Source of the DNA: Oenanthe sinensis
Lineage: Eukaryota; Streptophyta; Magnoliopsida; Apiales; Apiaceae
NCBI GenBank assembly: GCA_028671895.1
Contig: CM053802.1
Location: forward strand, 16,003,631 to 16,067,630
Direction of reading: 5' to 3'
DNA length: 64,000 nucleotides
In this document: piece by piece, positions 45,367 to 58,417 of the stretch
Numbering within the stretch: position 1 is the first letter of the stretch
Layout: every line of letters starts with the position of its first letter
Made by a program: the position numbers and the translations under genes
Notes under the pieces: generated by a model
Seen by the model: the letters and a program-made list of their open reading frames with translations, nothing else
Databases searched by the model: none
What the model was told of the DNA's origin: nothing

Positions 45367-45703
45367 TCTATACTATATTATTAAAACTTAAAAATTAAAA
45401 GTTTGGTGGTTGTTGGTCGGTATTTGAACCGGATAATTATTATTGGGCTTAATATTTAAACACTAATCTCCTAACTAAAATATATCTTGCATTAATCTCC
45501 TGAGTAAAACGCATTTCTAAACAAAACACACAAATATTATTTTATTAAAATAAAAATAAAATATATGAAAAATTATATAAAATATATACATATAACATTA
45601 AATAAAATTTAAATTATTATTATAAAAAATAAAAAAATATTCAAATTATATAAAGAAAATATTGAAACAATTCGATCCATGCATCACACGGGATATAAGC
45701 TAG
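45367..45703 (+). mobile_element. Helitron-like non-autonomous element, 337 bp
   Basis: It starts A|TCTATACTATATTATT and ends CTAG|T, with an imperfect CATG...CACACGGG hairpin region about 13 bases before the end, as in Helitrons, which insert between A and T without target duplication. A second copy of the 5' part lies at 57496 inside the hAT element. Confidence 0.55.
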
Positions 45704-46273
45704 TAGTATATTATAATATTTAATATATTAGTATAATTTATTATAAAACATATCATTAACAATGATTCATAAAAATTAATCGCAATTTAAAAATCATATC
45801 AATCAAATATTTTACAAAAACTAATTGGAAATTTTTAGAACACGGACGAAAATAATCAAATATTTACTTGCCTGACCGGAGCAGAATACGAGCAAGTTTT
45901 AGTCACTTTTTAGTGCTATAAAAATGAAAATCTTGATCGAAATAAAATTAATATTGATTTACTTCCAATTTTCTCCAGCTGTTTATAAATGCACTCGTCT
46001 GTATTTTGAAAAATGCTAGAGACCCCAAATTATATATATAATGTTGAGATGTATAATTTATCATTTTTCTATAATAATATGAGATACAGCGTGTATATAC
46101 ATGTGCTTACAAATTAAAATAAGACACGTATCATGTCACATTATTTTAATAAAAAAATTTGGACAATTTTCGGGTCCAGACATTGCTCCGGTATTTTATA
46201 TCAAGGGTACGGTAATTGAAATTGTTTCGGTACTTTATTATTTCGTATCAGCGCTTGCACCAACCTTACCGTA
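45704..46273 (+). promoter_or_regulatory. Upstream region of the beta-xylosidase
   Basis: AT-rich, no gene. A TATA-like TATTTTATATC lies near 46193, about 80 bases before the ATG. The actual promoter is not otherwise recognisable. Confidence 0.4.
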
Positions 46274-49200
46274 ATGAAGCTTCACCATATTCTTATTGCA
46301 TTTTTTTGTGCTTTAACGATCAATGTAATTGTTACCCACTCTGAGTCAACTGAGTTAACTCAGTCATCTCCACCATTTTCATGTGATTCCTCTAATCCAT
46401 CTACAAAATCATACCAATTCTGTGACACTTCACTACCGATTCACCAACGAGTTGACGACCTGGTGACTGGGTTAACTCTTGACGAGAAAATCACACAACT
46501 GGTTAACTCCGCCGCGGCGATTCCTCGACTCGGTGTCTCTGCTTATGAGTGGTGGTCTGAAGGTTTACATGGAATATCGAGACATGGAAAAGGTGTTCGG
46601 TTTAATGGAACGGTTCGGTTCGCCACAATGTTTCCTCAAATTATTCTCACTGCTGCGAGTTTCGACTCGTTACTATGGTATCGCATTGCTCAGGTGGGTT
46701 TTCTACCGAGTTGTATTATTTTGTCACTTTCCGACTATGATCGAATTTTGAATCACAATTAATTTATTTTGAATTTAAATTCATGCACACAAACGAAGAT
46801 TAATCAGGTTAATATTGTATTATTTTAAAATTGGCTAATGATACTCCCCTTCCATCCCATTTTAATTGACTTATTTGATTTTTACGCATATATTAAAAAA
46901 AGTAAATTTTATTTTTATTTTAACTATAATACCTCTATAATTGCATTAATACATAGATATAAAAGATGAGTTTTTACCTTAAATAATACAAATAATATAT
47001 TATCAATGCATAGTTAATAGGGGTATGAGTATTACTTAATCAAACTTTATATATATAAATTATGGATGTAATTCCTGCTAATGAGAATTTTTTTTAGAAT
47101 AAAAAATAATTTAAAGTGTTAATAGGTTAAAAATGATTAAGATAATGCAATTCTAGGTTAGATAAAATATTAATTGGAAATTATGTTCCTATTTGAAAAC
47201 CTACTCACCGCATGATAAATTCTAAATGAGAGAGAGATTTTTTTTTATATCTTGCAAAGTTTTCTCCAATAACTCAAAACTTTGAACTGAACAACTCTAA
47301 TAATTTTGAAAAAAAAATCATATTGCAAATCTTAGGTTATTGATAGAAATCATTCTACTAGTGTGATTTATGAAAATAAAGCGAGATGCTTTTTTCATAC
47401 AAAAGAGTACCTACTTTTTTTTTTTAATTTTGGTACAATTTAACATAAAATCATTAAAATATAATTGTTCGCCAACAGTGGTCCATGAAACAATAATTTG
47501 AAAAAACTTATGCGCGAATTTCATTCGAAAACATTGCGGGAAAACAATTAATTAAGAACAAGTATATATACTTGTATATTGTGAATTGCTTGTTTTCATG
47601 TTCATCTTAAAATGACAAGATTGGATTTGAATACTGTTATACTACTTGCATATCTTATTGGATAAAGAGTTATGAGTAACTTGATGAAACTAAAAGAGTG
47701 TCGACCGGTTGCGTGCAACTGTGCAAGGTATAATAAAATAAATAATGAGATATGAGATATGAGCTGAGCTGAACTTAATGGACAACAAGAAATTCTAATG
47801 TGGCTTGTTATTTGTTGATGCTGACTATAATGGCAGGCAATTGGAAGAGAAGCAAGAGCAATATACAATGTGGGGCAAGCTAAGGGATTGACATTTTGGG
47901 CACCAAACATAAATATTTTCTGGGATCCACGATGGGGGAGAGGTCAAGAAACACCTGGGGAAGATCCATTAGTTTCAGGAAAGTATGCAGTCTCATTTGT
48001 GAGAGGAATTCAAGGTGACAGTTTTGAAGGTGGGTATCTAAAAGATGGTCACCTTCAGATTTCAGCTTGCTGTAAACACTTTACTGCTTATGATCTAGAT
48101 AACTGGACAACTGTTAATCGTTATGCGTTTGATGCTCATGTAAGTTCAATAGTTAGATCTAATGTCTTCATCCTCCATTCTGTTGTGTTTGAATAGTTCA
48201 CAGTTATGCAGTATCTTGTTCTTTTTTAATTTAGGTTACCCAACAAGATTTGGCTGATTCATATCAGCCACCTTTCCAGAGCTGTGTAGAACAAGGGCAA
48301 GCCAGTGGGATAATGTGTGCTTATAACCGCGTTAATGGAGTCCCAAACTGTGCTGACTACAATCTTTTAACAAAGACTGCCCGTGGACTGTGGGGGTTTC
48401 AAGGGTATTATTTCAGGAAATGTATTAATTGGAATTTGTTTGTGTGGTGACAGTTAAACATCAAGTATTTTCCTTTTTCCAGATATATTGCCTCTGATTG
48501 TGATGGAGTTGCTACAATTTATGATCCTCAAAGATATGCTGCGTTGCCTGAGGATGCAGTTGCGGACGTCCTTAAAGCTGGTGAGTTGATTATTGTTATT
48601 GCATAATACACATTATCCTTATCTAGGAGCTACAACCTGCATGCACTTGAGAGTTGTATTTGATACGTTGACATCATTTTTCTTTTGCATTACCTCATTC
48701 TAGGATACTCTTGGATCCTAATTGCTTTTCACTGACATTTCAAATCCAATTGTATGATAGACAAAACCTTAATTAGCATAATCAAACATGTTAGTATGTC
48801 ACATTTCAAGTTAGATTCTCATTTGCTGAAGAAGGGATTGTATTCAAACTGCATTTTTTCTGAAAACAATCAAATATGTGTTTAACAGGCATGGATGTCA
48901 ATTGTGGTTCTCACATGAAGAAATACACTAAATCAGCAATACAACAGAACAAGATTAATGAATCTGATGTAGACACTGCTCTGCGCAATCTCTTCTCCGT
49001 CCAAATGAGGTTGGGATTTTATAATGGAGATCCAAGGAAGCAATATTTAGGTAAGATTGGTCCGGACCAGGTATGTTCTAGTGAGAACCTGCAGTTGGCC
49101 CTTGAAGCTGCAAGAAGCGGCATTGTTCTTTTAAAGAATTCTGCAAGTTTCCTCCCACTTCCAAAGACCAAAATATCGTCACTGGCTCTTATTGGACCCA

Positions 49201-50557
49201 GTGCCAACAGTACAGAAATCTTTCTTGCCAACTATGAAGGGCCACCATGCAAAAATATCACACTCCTCCAAGCATTTCAGGGATACGTGAGGAGCACAGC
49301 TTATTACTCCGGGTGTGATTATGTGAATTGTACTAGTGTTATGATATCTGAAACAATGGAATTAGCAAGCAAATCGGATTATGTTGTGCTTGTTATGGTG
49401 CTAGATCAGACTCAGGAAAGAGAGAAATATGATCGTGTGAATTTGGTGCTCCCAGGGAAGCAACAATATCTCATTACAAATGTTGCTAAGGTTTCAAAGA
49501 AGCCAGTTGTGTTGATGGTGTTGTCCGGAGGTCCTGTTGACATTTCGTTTGCCCAAGATGACCCAAACATTGCAAGCATATTGTGGGCCGGTTATCCAGG
49601 TGAAGCAGGAGGGACTGCACTTGCAGAAATAATCTTCGGCGACCATAATCCAGGTGAAGTAAATTTGTACTCTTACATATTTAACTGTCTGGACTGATAT
49701 GCTTCATACTGTGAGGCATATGCAATATACCCCTTATGTGGTTTTCCGCGAGCACAGCCAAATACTTTTGCAATTTTTATAGTATTTTCATCTGTGTTTC
49801 AATTACATTTCGAGAAAGTGGAGAAAATGTGTGAATATTATACAGTAACTGTAAAGGGTCAAAGACTCAAGGTCCTGGTTGTACTAATGCAACTACAGTT
49901 ATATCAACTTTTGTTCTGCTGACTGATAGTTTGAAAATTATAATGTGCACTTCATGCTGTCTTGCAGGGGGAAAGCTGCCCGTCACTTGGTATACAAAGG
50001 ATTTTGTCAGAGTACCAATGACAGACATGAGAATGCGGCCTGATCAATCAACAGGGTATCCAGGGAGAACATACCGATTCTACAATGGACCAAAAGTTTA
50101 CGAATTTGGTCACGGTCTTAGCTATTCAAACTACACTTACAAGTTTACTTTGGTATCCCCAAAGACGGTCTCTCTAACCAAATTATCCAACACACTGACT
50201 GTAGCAAATTCCAACACAGTTCCTTACGTGCCAGTTTCCAAGATAAGCAAAAACGTATGTGACCAGGCAAAGTTCCGAACAATTGTTAAAGTTCAAAACA
50301 ATGGACAGATGGCGGGTAAGCATCCAGTTTTACTATTTCTTAAATCATTGGAACATAAAACCGGTGATCCGATCAAGCAGTTGATTGGATTTCAAAGCGT
50401 GGATTTGCATGCTGGTGAAAAAGCTCAAGTGGAGTTTGTATTGAACCCTTGTGAGCACCTTAGTAAAGCTACCAGCGATGGCTTGATGATAATCGAAGAA
50501 GCATCTTACAATCTTGTCGTCGGAGATAAAGAGTATCCTTTTAAGGTTGTAATATAA
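46274..50557 (+). CDS. Beta-D-xylosidase, glycoside hydrolase family 3
   Basis: Six exons: 46274-46693, 47837-48139, 48235-48404, 48483-48580, 48889-49653, 49968-50557 (stop TAA), together 782 codons, 781 aa, the normal length for plant BXL proteins. Residues 1-23 form a signal peptide, so the enzyme is secreted to the cell wall. GH3 N-terminal domain signs: YEWWSEGLHG, FWDPRWGRGQETPGEDP, CCKHFTAYD, and GYIASDCDGV with the predicted nucleophile Asp303. The GH3 C-terminal domain (SGIVLLKN, LALIGPSAN, WAGYPGEAGGTALAEIIFGD) and the fibronectin-III-like end follow. It removes xylose, in some members arabinose, from xylan and arabinoxylan. All active-site motifs are intact. Intron 1 is long (1143 bp). 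The precise BXL number is not assigned. Confidence 0.94.
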
Positions 50558-51961
50558 TGAACAGCTGGAATAATGGCTTAAACAACCTTATTTTTAAATG
50601 TTGAAGATTCGTGTCAATTTGACATACCGAGCTTTAGTAGTATCTTCATTTGCCTCTCAAAACGTCCACCTATATGGATAGAACTCCAAATTTCAATCAC
50701 TTTTATTTGAAATTATTTTACACGTTCCATTTACTACTTTCCGGCACTTCAATAATTTACAAGAAAGTTTAAGTACCTAAAAAGAAAAGTGGGGTTCCTA
50801 AATTAGTTTAAAAAAATGTGTGTTCATGTTCAGATCAACTCGCGGACCATATTAAGCGGGAGTAATTTTTTATTCTTTATTTTACTTGTTTATACTTCTA
50901 TAATATTAGCACTTATCTTAAAAAAATACGAATAATAAATTATGTACTAAAGAATTACATGATCAATTATGATGAATGTTTATATGTTAACCTTGAAATT
51001 AAAATTTTATTTGCTTGCCAAAAAATGATAAAATTTATTATTTAATCTTGTAGATTTATGAATGAGATATCAAAACCTAGAATTTCGAAATTTCAAATAC
51101 TTGTTTCTCTAACATGGCATTTCAAGGATTGAATTCCAAAATTTAAAACTTTATAGCTTTATTCCGGTATTTAAAATGAATTTAGAAAGTAAACAATTCA
51201 ATTTATGGTTTCACTATCCAAAAGCAACAAAAAAATTACCTATTAGGCAAAAGCAAAAAAAATCACTCTCACAAAGCATAAATAATTATTCTTGTTAGGA
51301 AAGTTATAAATCAATTTGGCCTTAGGTAGAAGTTGTCATGTTACTTGTTACATGGATTGCCTAACTCATATATAGCTGATTTAGCAAAAACATAACAATA
51401 TAAACATGAGCTCATTGAGATTCCGTTAAGTTATCAACTATGCCAAGACATGCTGCTTTGCATGTTTGGCGTTTTTCATTCGAAAACTCATATTTGGGTC
51501 GATAAATAAGTATCACTTAATTTATTGAAATATCAAAATAGAAATACTTGGATTTTCAAAACTTTTTTCAAATGTTAAGTTATTAATTTAGTTTTATTGG
51601 TGCCCCCTATTATAAATAGAATAAAACCTTCCTTATGCATACGGAAATTATAGATTAAAATCATCTGTTTGAACAATTTTATTTTATATTTTGAGCCCCT
51701 AGCATTATTTATGTCGGAATTATCAAGATTCGAATTTGACAAACTTTGGGAACATATTTGATGGAAGTTTCTTGTTTTGGCAAAGTTCAGAGTGAATGAC
51801 AGGGACTCGTGTGTGCTAAAAAATAAAGCTAAACAGACTAAACTCCAATTTGGCTAGGAGAATATAAATGCTCTAAATAATTCTTACAAATATTGCTTAA
51901 TAATTTCGTATAAATACCTTCTATCTAGTGGAGTTGTAGTTAACAGGTTTTCTTGATAATC
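50558..51961. other. Xylosidase 3' flank and GASA promoter
   Basis: AT-rich, no supported gene. The first 150-200 bases are likely 3'UTR. The last part must hold the GASA promoter; a TATA-like GTATAAATACC lies near 51908-51918, about 45 bases before the ATG. Confidence 0.5.
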
Positions 51962-52463
51962 ATGGCCACTTCCAAGGCAATTCTCACTTCACTTCTCCTG
52001 TCTCTATTTATCATGCAATTTGTTCAGGGTCATGACATACTGGTATTGCAAACTGTGCAGCCCCTCTTAATTTGATTTAAAATTTCTTCCGGCTAAATTT
52101 TTATATCTTAAATTTTGTCTGTTCTTTCTTTTGTAGACGAACGACAATGGTAGCAGGCGTTCGCTTCTGCAAAAAATAGGTTTGTGTTCATGCCACACAC
52201 ACGTAAACTATTAAGAAAATTAATTTGTTAACTAATACATGATGATGCTGAATATTGCTGATATATGATTGATTGATGCAGATTGTCATGGGCGATGCGC
52301 ATATAGATGCCACTTATCATCAAGGCCAAATTTGTGCAACAGAGCCTGTGGAACCTGCTGTGCACGCTGTAATTGTGTTCCTCCCGGTACTTCTGGCAAC
52401 GAAGATGTTTGCCCATGTTATGCTAATTTAACTACTCATGGTGGCAGACACAAGTGCCCTTGA
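51962..52463 (+). CDS. GASA / snakin family cysteine-rich peptide
   Basis: Three exons: 51962-52042, 52137-52179, 52282-52463, 102 codons with stop, 101 aa. A signal peptide lies at residues 1-22 (MATSKAILTSLLLSLFIMQF), followed by a short variable linker. The C-terminal GASA domain of about 60 residues (42-101) has all twelve conserved cysteines, including the CGTCCARCNCVPPGTSGN core and the terminal KCP. GASA peptides are small secreted, disulphide-rich proteins regulated by gibberellin and other hormones, involved in growth, flowering and defence. All twelve cysteines are present, so it appears functional. The paralogue cannot be named. Confidence 0.95.
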
Positions 52464-53201
52464 TTCGGATATACATCCAAATCAAAGTTCTTATAAGTTT
52501 TAATATATGCTGTACAAGCAAATGGAAGCTTCCCCTGAATATTAATTGAGTATCTAAAGGTTTATGTAGTGCAATAATGCATTAGTTGATGAGGCTAGAA
52601 GACTATGGTCTGTACTCTGTAAATTGAGCCTAAAGACTACTTTTGTGTTTCATTAAAACTTCAATTTCTTTCACATGTGTATGTTATGCTTTTGTTGGAA
52701 ACGATCACTACCACCATTCTCAAGAAATATTGTTTGCTGCTGCAGAGCCAAACAACAAATATGTTCACCATTAACTCTTGACAGTAGGAGCATCCTTAAT
52801 GGGACACTTGTCCATCGAACCAGTACAGGTAGACTTCGATCAACAATTATATAATCAATATTAACTTAAAAGATACAAGTGAGAGACGAAATCAGCAGCC
52901 TATATTTACATTGAATGATTGAAGAAAATCATCTTAAAACTGTGCAGCAATACCAAACACGAGTAATTATGTCATGAAAAATAAAATACATTTCCTACTC
53001 ATGTATACGTAACAGTTTCTGTGAAGCAAATACAACTAATATACAATCAAGCGGCTAATTATGTACAGCTACCGTATCAAATATTCAACCCTATGTTTAC
53101 AATATGGTAGCTTTCTTCCTATGGATATGAGAAAGCAATGTACAAAAAGCAAAACTTCACATAATACAGTGCGGAGTTGGTAACTTCTTTAATAAATACG
53201 A
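52464..53201. other. Convergent 3' flanks of GASA and ERD2-like genes
   Basis: 3'UTRs of two convergent genes with no other gene seen. Confidence 0.6.
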
Positions 53202-55534
53202 TCATACAACTCCTGCAGGAAGCCGTAGCACATGCTGACCGGAAATAATGCTGTATTCAAAATATAAAAAGCTTTAAATTAACTCTGGGAAAACTTATTT
53301 CAAAAAAAACTCTGGGAAAACATTAACATAGATGATTACACGACAGGGGAAAAGCTCAAAACTGACCTTTTGACATAATAATAGCAGAAATCTGCCAGAA
53401 TAAATGTTTGGACAATTTCAGAGAGAATAACCATACAAGGCCACAAACCATGACCTAAGGCTGTTAACATCCGTCCCCTAGTTTCAAGTACCTGGTTGTG
53501 ATATGGACAATAGTTGTTAGTGATATCTTTGTTTGATGCAAATTGTCAAAATCATGATGGGATCACGCTGAAATCATAGCTTAAAACAATATTCATAGTT
53601 AAAATGTGGCAAACCAGCATATCACGTGTGCACATACATGATACACACACATCTAGGCAGGGAACTAGGGAAGGAGATTGGCATTTGTAATAACATAACA
53701 CTGGAATAATTATAAAGGTGGCACATTCGATAAGACCTAGTTTGACTCCCTTTTGTGCTTCAGATCATTACACATAACTGTCACATGGGGGAATTTCATC
53801 TTTCTGGAAATTAGTGTGTGTAAGAAACATTCAGTTTTACAATCTGATCTGCCATCATATGGAGGCTGCAGGATCCTCTGTAACCTAGTGACATTTTTAT
53901 TCCTTCTACTAAATTATTCTTCTATAGAAATTTCTAACAGAAAAGAGCTACTCTATATCGAAGGTCCAAGTACAGACAACGTAAACTAATGTCAGGCTCA
54001 GGCAAACAAGAAGTATAATAGAGATAGTTCACAATAACTTTTTTAGTATTATACCTGGAGTATCCAATGTGCACAAGTAAGGAATCTTGCAACTCCCAGT
54101 GCAAATACATAACGTGATGTGAACGGTTCAACAACCTATGTAAATTGAAAAGGAGACAAGATAAGATACATAAAACAGAACCCCAAAATGAGTTCAAAAG
54201 CTTTATATAAAGACCTTTAGAAGGAGATAATTTTAATCTCCTATTAATTAACCTGAGTGTTCTGCATGACATGAAGCTGAGGGAGTACTGAAACAGCTTC
54301 CAAGTAAACAGAAAAGGCCCAACACATCCTGTCAATTAGATGATGCGGTGTCGTTGGATGAATAACAATAGACAACACAGCACATATTAGCACCTACATA
54401 TAAATCATAACAATGAGTAAGACGGACAAAACGAATGGTTGTTTGTCATAATTAGGAATGCCAAGTTCGAAGGGTAGCTATTATTTTTATGAGTTCTCAA
54501 TTGGTTACAGTAAATTTGATACCACTGTAAGTACAAAAAGGATAATGCTAACCTACCATATAATAATGGGGGAAGTTGTCTTTTTCGACCATAGAACTTG
54601 AATTTAACACATAGCGTATCATATATATAACCCAAGCGGTTGCTGCTAATGTAGCAAGATCAAGTATCGTATGTATGTCGTATTCCATAACAAAACTGCA
54701 GTACAGTCTTGTACCTAGAAAGGTAGCTGTTAATTCCTGTGTTTTTAGAGAAAGACCTGTCAAAATATAAGCAGAACTAAGAAGACATATACCAATCAAA
54801 CAAAACAACTCAATAGTAGAATGTATTTAATTTAATTCTTGCCCCCATCAATCTGAAAGTCACTTGCACAATTTCATTATATTAGGGAAACTCTGAAGTC
54901 TGAATTTAATGATTAACTATTTTTTTAAAATCAAACTTGTTTGAAGTGTGTACTCGACCAAGTATATTGCACATTTGCATTGAATGACATCCATCATAAC
55001 AATTTTCTGCAAAGAATGAATCGTAATTTGCATAAAATATATCCAGTGTAGTTAGACAAACAGAGTTTTGATGGCCCCCTACCCCGATACTCACACACAT
55101 GCCCTCTATTATACCTAAAACATTAATAGAGATGAATGAATAACTAGTAAGGCAACAAGTCAACAATTACATAGGAGGTTCAGGTGGTACATGTGTATCC
55201 CTGATACTAAAAAGAACTCAAAATTCTATCATCAATCCAATGTCGAACAAAAACTATATGCATGTGATCAAAGAAACAAAAAAGAACAGGGATGATGATG
55301 ACCAGAGCAATTATCCTTGTCTCCGGTGGAGAGCTTGTAAATGAGGACAGAAATGCCAATGGCATGGACAGACTCCGCGACAATGAAAAGGTTGTTGCGC
55401 TCATCAACCATCATCTTTATAATAAGGAGAGCCGACATTACCGCCAATACGGCTATGAAAGCCTTCACTTCCGCCGGTTGTTGCATTATCCATGCTGACG
55501 CTGCATGAAACGGCTTCTTCGAAACTCCCTTCAT
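53202..55534 (-). CDS. ERD2-like protein (ER lumen protein-retaining receptor family)
   Basis: Six exons: 55534-55303, 54756-54557, 54393-54253, 54135-54055, 53491-53367, 53250-53202 (stop TGA 53202-53204), 276 codons, 275 aa. It is a multi-pass membrane protein. The family text is clear: LKTQELTATFLGTRLYCSFV, MEYDIHTILDLATL, KDNFPHYYM, SVYLEAVSVLPQLHVMQNTQ, VVEPFTSRYVFALGVARFL, CAHWILQ and DFCYYYVKS. Compared with true KDEL receptors it has an N-terminal extension of about 55 residues (PAEVKAFIAVLAVMSALLII), as in the plant ERD2-like subgroup, whose role differs from or is less clear than that of ERD2 in retrieving ER proteins at the Golgi. No frame disruption. Confidence 0.92.
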
Positions 55535-56012
55535 TTTCTTTCTTTCTTAAAACATTAACTCAAAATCAACAATGTAGTATAATCTAATTGTTATGTGGTT
55601 GTTTCACGAGGCAGATAGATCATTCAAATTATTAGTGGTGCACGTTTTAACAAAATTGTTGAAGGATGGTTATTAAACTTCTTGATTTCATCATGGACCC
55701 AACAAATTGGACCCCGACATTTTTCTTCATATTTCATATAATTGTTAGAAAAAGACGAATATAACTTAACTATGCCTGTTATCAAAAATGGATTTGTCTC
55801 TAACAATAATTTAAAAGGATAGCTTTAGATGAAAATTACTAAAAATATATTGATTTTTGGTTTAATTAGTAAAGTAATTCATGTATAAAGTAAGGAGAAA
55901 TTGTAGTTTTATTTGTCCTAGTGCAAAAAGATGGAGTGAACCCCGGTATTCACACGTGATATATCTTTCCGCGGATAATAAGTGCGAGAAAGTATCCTTT
56001 GATATATTTAAT
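55535..56012. other. ERD2-like promoter side, no gene
   Basis: Intergenic, AT-rich; nothing recognised before the hAT target duplication. Confidence 0.5.
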
Positions 56013-56020
56013 GGTATGTT

Positions 56021-58042
56021 CAGGGGCGGACCCAGGATTTATTTTCTGCCCGGGCTGGAGCAAACTCAGCAAGAGAAGTTTCATGCTGAAACTCATACAA
56101 TGGTACCCTTCTAGAAAGCTCATGCTGAAACTCAGATTACTACATATAGGAGTAACCTGGTGAGCTTAAATAGATGTTTTGAGTCATTTGTTTCCACTTC
56201 TTTTCGATGTGGGAATTACAGAAATATTGTTTCAAAATTTTTAACCCAAATGATATTTGTATGTTGTGAAATATATGTGTTACTATGAACATGTATTTGT
56301 GCTTTTATATATTTCTTGGCGACACCAATGTTATCTTCATGAAGTCTTATCGACGCCTATCTTTAAATTTTGGAAGGAGCCTTCAAAGAAGGCCTTATAT
56401 CTCGAGTTTGGTGTGGAAGGAACTTTCTTTAAGTAACTGATTGAGTCTTTAGTTTCCACATCTTCTTGATGTGGGAAGTGTAAAAATATAGCTTTACAAC
56501 ATTCTGTTAAGGCTCAAACTAAATCTTCTACTACTTAAGTTGTATAATTAATGGATTCAACAATATTGATGGAGGCACCATAAGAGATAGCTTGGAAGTG
56601 CCATACCCATTAGAGTGGAGGCACCAAACACTCAATCTCATGAATTGCGACATCTTTCTTTAAATTTTAGAAAGAGCCTTATCAACTAAAGGTCCTATAA
56701 TCTTTAGTTGGGGTTATATAAAACTCCAACAAAAAATATATACTTGAATTCAAACACCCTATGTGTTTAAATAGTTGAAAGAGTCTTTTGCTCCTTGTTT
56801 CTAGTTATGTCCGGTATATAATGTTGCTAATAAGCTTTGTTGTATAAATTAAGGAGAAACAGAGATTATTTATATGTATGCATGAAATGATCTAAAGCAG
56901 AACAAGTCAGTGAATCAGTTGTATGTAATACTAGAGTGAGTATGTTGTACATTTGTACTTGGAGGCTTGGTCTTTTGGCTGTTTCTTTGCTTAGTGAGTT
57001 TTTGAACTTAACTTTTCTAACGCGGGCAGGGACTTGGATCCACTCCAGTGAAGTGCATTTTCTAGCTGTTATCGCACGGTTTTTTTTAATTATATATTTT
57101 ATATACTTTTTTTTCCTGATTCACATTCATTTTTGCTCTTTAAAATAATTCTTTTATAATTATTATTATGTTTTCGATTATTTTCATAGCTTAATTGAAT
57201 ATCTGTTTTAAAAATTTAAGTATTAAAATATTATTATATTATTAATTGTATTAATTTTCACTTACATTTTTATTTTGAATGTGTGTGTATATATGTATAT
57301 TAATTTTAATAAAAATCAATATTAATTACTGAAATTATTGGTCAATATAAGTTATGAAAAATGCATTTAATACAAGTCAATTATTAAAAATCAAAAGTAC
57401 TACATTGTCAATATAATCAGAAGTACTACATTTTCAATTTAGTTCTGAGTTTTATAAAGCTAAAACAACTTCTTAAATTTACTGTTTGAGCAATATCTAT
57501 ATTATATTATTAAAACTGAAATATTAAAAGAATTATTATTAAAACTGAAATATTAAAAGTTTAGTAGTTCGTCATTATTCGATATTTGAATCGAATAGTT
57601 ATTAAATATTAGACTTATTTTTAAATATTAATCTCGTAACTAAAATATATTTTTAAACAAAATTCATTATCCTTTTCGACTCTAATCACCTAATAAAATA
57701 CATCTCTAAATAAAAATCACAAATATTATTCTCTCCATATAAAAACGAAATTTATTTTTCTTTTTCCACGTTGACAAAAGCAGAGCAACAGCAGCAGAGC
57801 AACATCAAAAAAAAAAATTGTCAACAGCGTGTGAATTGTGATGGACATACCGTACACGTATTAATATATATTGGGTTGGATTGCTTTTAAGATATGGGCT
57901 GCAGGATTAAGTTATATATATAAACAGGACTGATTATATTTTTCACCAGGGCTGGACTTTAATTAAGTTTATATGTTAAATGGGCTCAGAAATTTTGACC
58001 CGGGCTGGAGCCAACCTTAGCCCAGCCCAAGGTCCGCCCCTG
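56021..58042. mobile_element. Non-autonomous hAT transposon, 2022 bp
   Basis: Perfect 12-bp terminal inverted repeats CAGGGGCGGACC and an exact 8-bp target duplication GGTATGTT (56013-56020 and 58043-58050), both diagnostic for hAT. A subterminal CCCGGGCTGGAGC occurs near both ends. No transposase frame. Inside, GATGTGGGAA-type words occur twice (about 56210 and 56470). A Helitron-like fragment starts at 57496. Confidence 0.93.
57496..57745 (+). mobile_element. Helitron-like 5' fragment nested in the hAT element
   Basis: It begins A|TCTATATTATATTATT, and for about 220 bases follows the element at 45367 (shared CTAACTAAAATATAT-type text). The phrase ATTATTAAAACTGAAATATT is duplicated in tandem. 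The 3' CTAG end is not found. Confidence 0.5.
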
Positions 58043-58417
58043 GGTATGTTATCACAATATTGGATATAAGAATGTCATCTCTAACACGGCTGAGAATACG
58101 ATTCAAATTCAAAAGGGTCATCCTTAAACGTCACATTCGAGAGAATAAATGCAGTAATAAGCCAAATTCCTATTCTTTTAATTGCCAACCTGCAAAAGAT
58201 TCTTAAGTATATATCTTTAAGAGCTGCTTGTTTGTCATCGATTAAACATTTGGAAAGGCTTGAAACTTCATCAAGTGATAAATATGACAGAAAAAAGAAA
58301 ACGGATTACAGAAACTATCGACTTTGTATAAACATTATAAAATTATTCGCAATTAGAGAGTGCATACAGGACGTTCATAATTAAAAGTTGATTTGCATTT
58401 TTCTGTAAACCATTATT

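Noticed and set aside
55881..56114. 77-codon frame at the hAT left end
   Set aside because: It straddles the target duplication and transposon end; no homology recognised.
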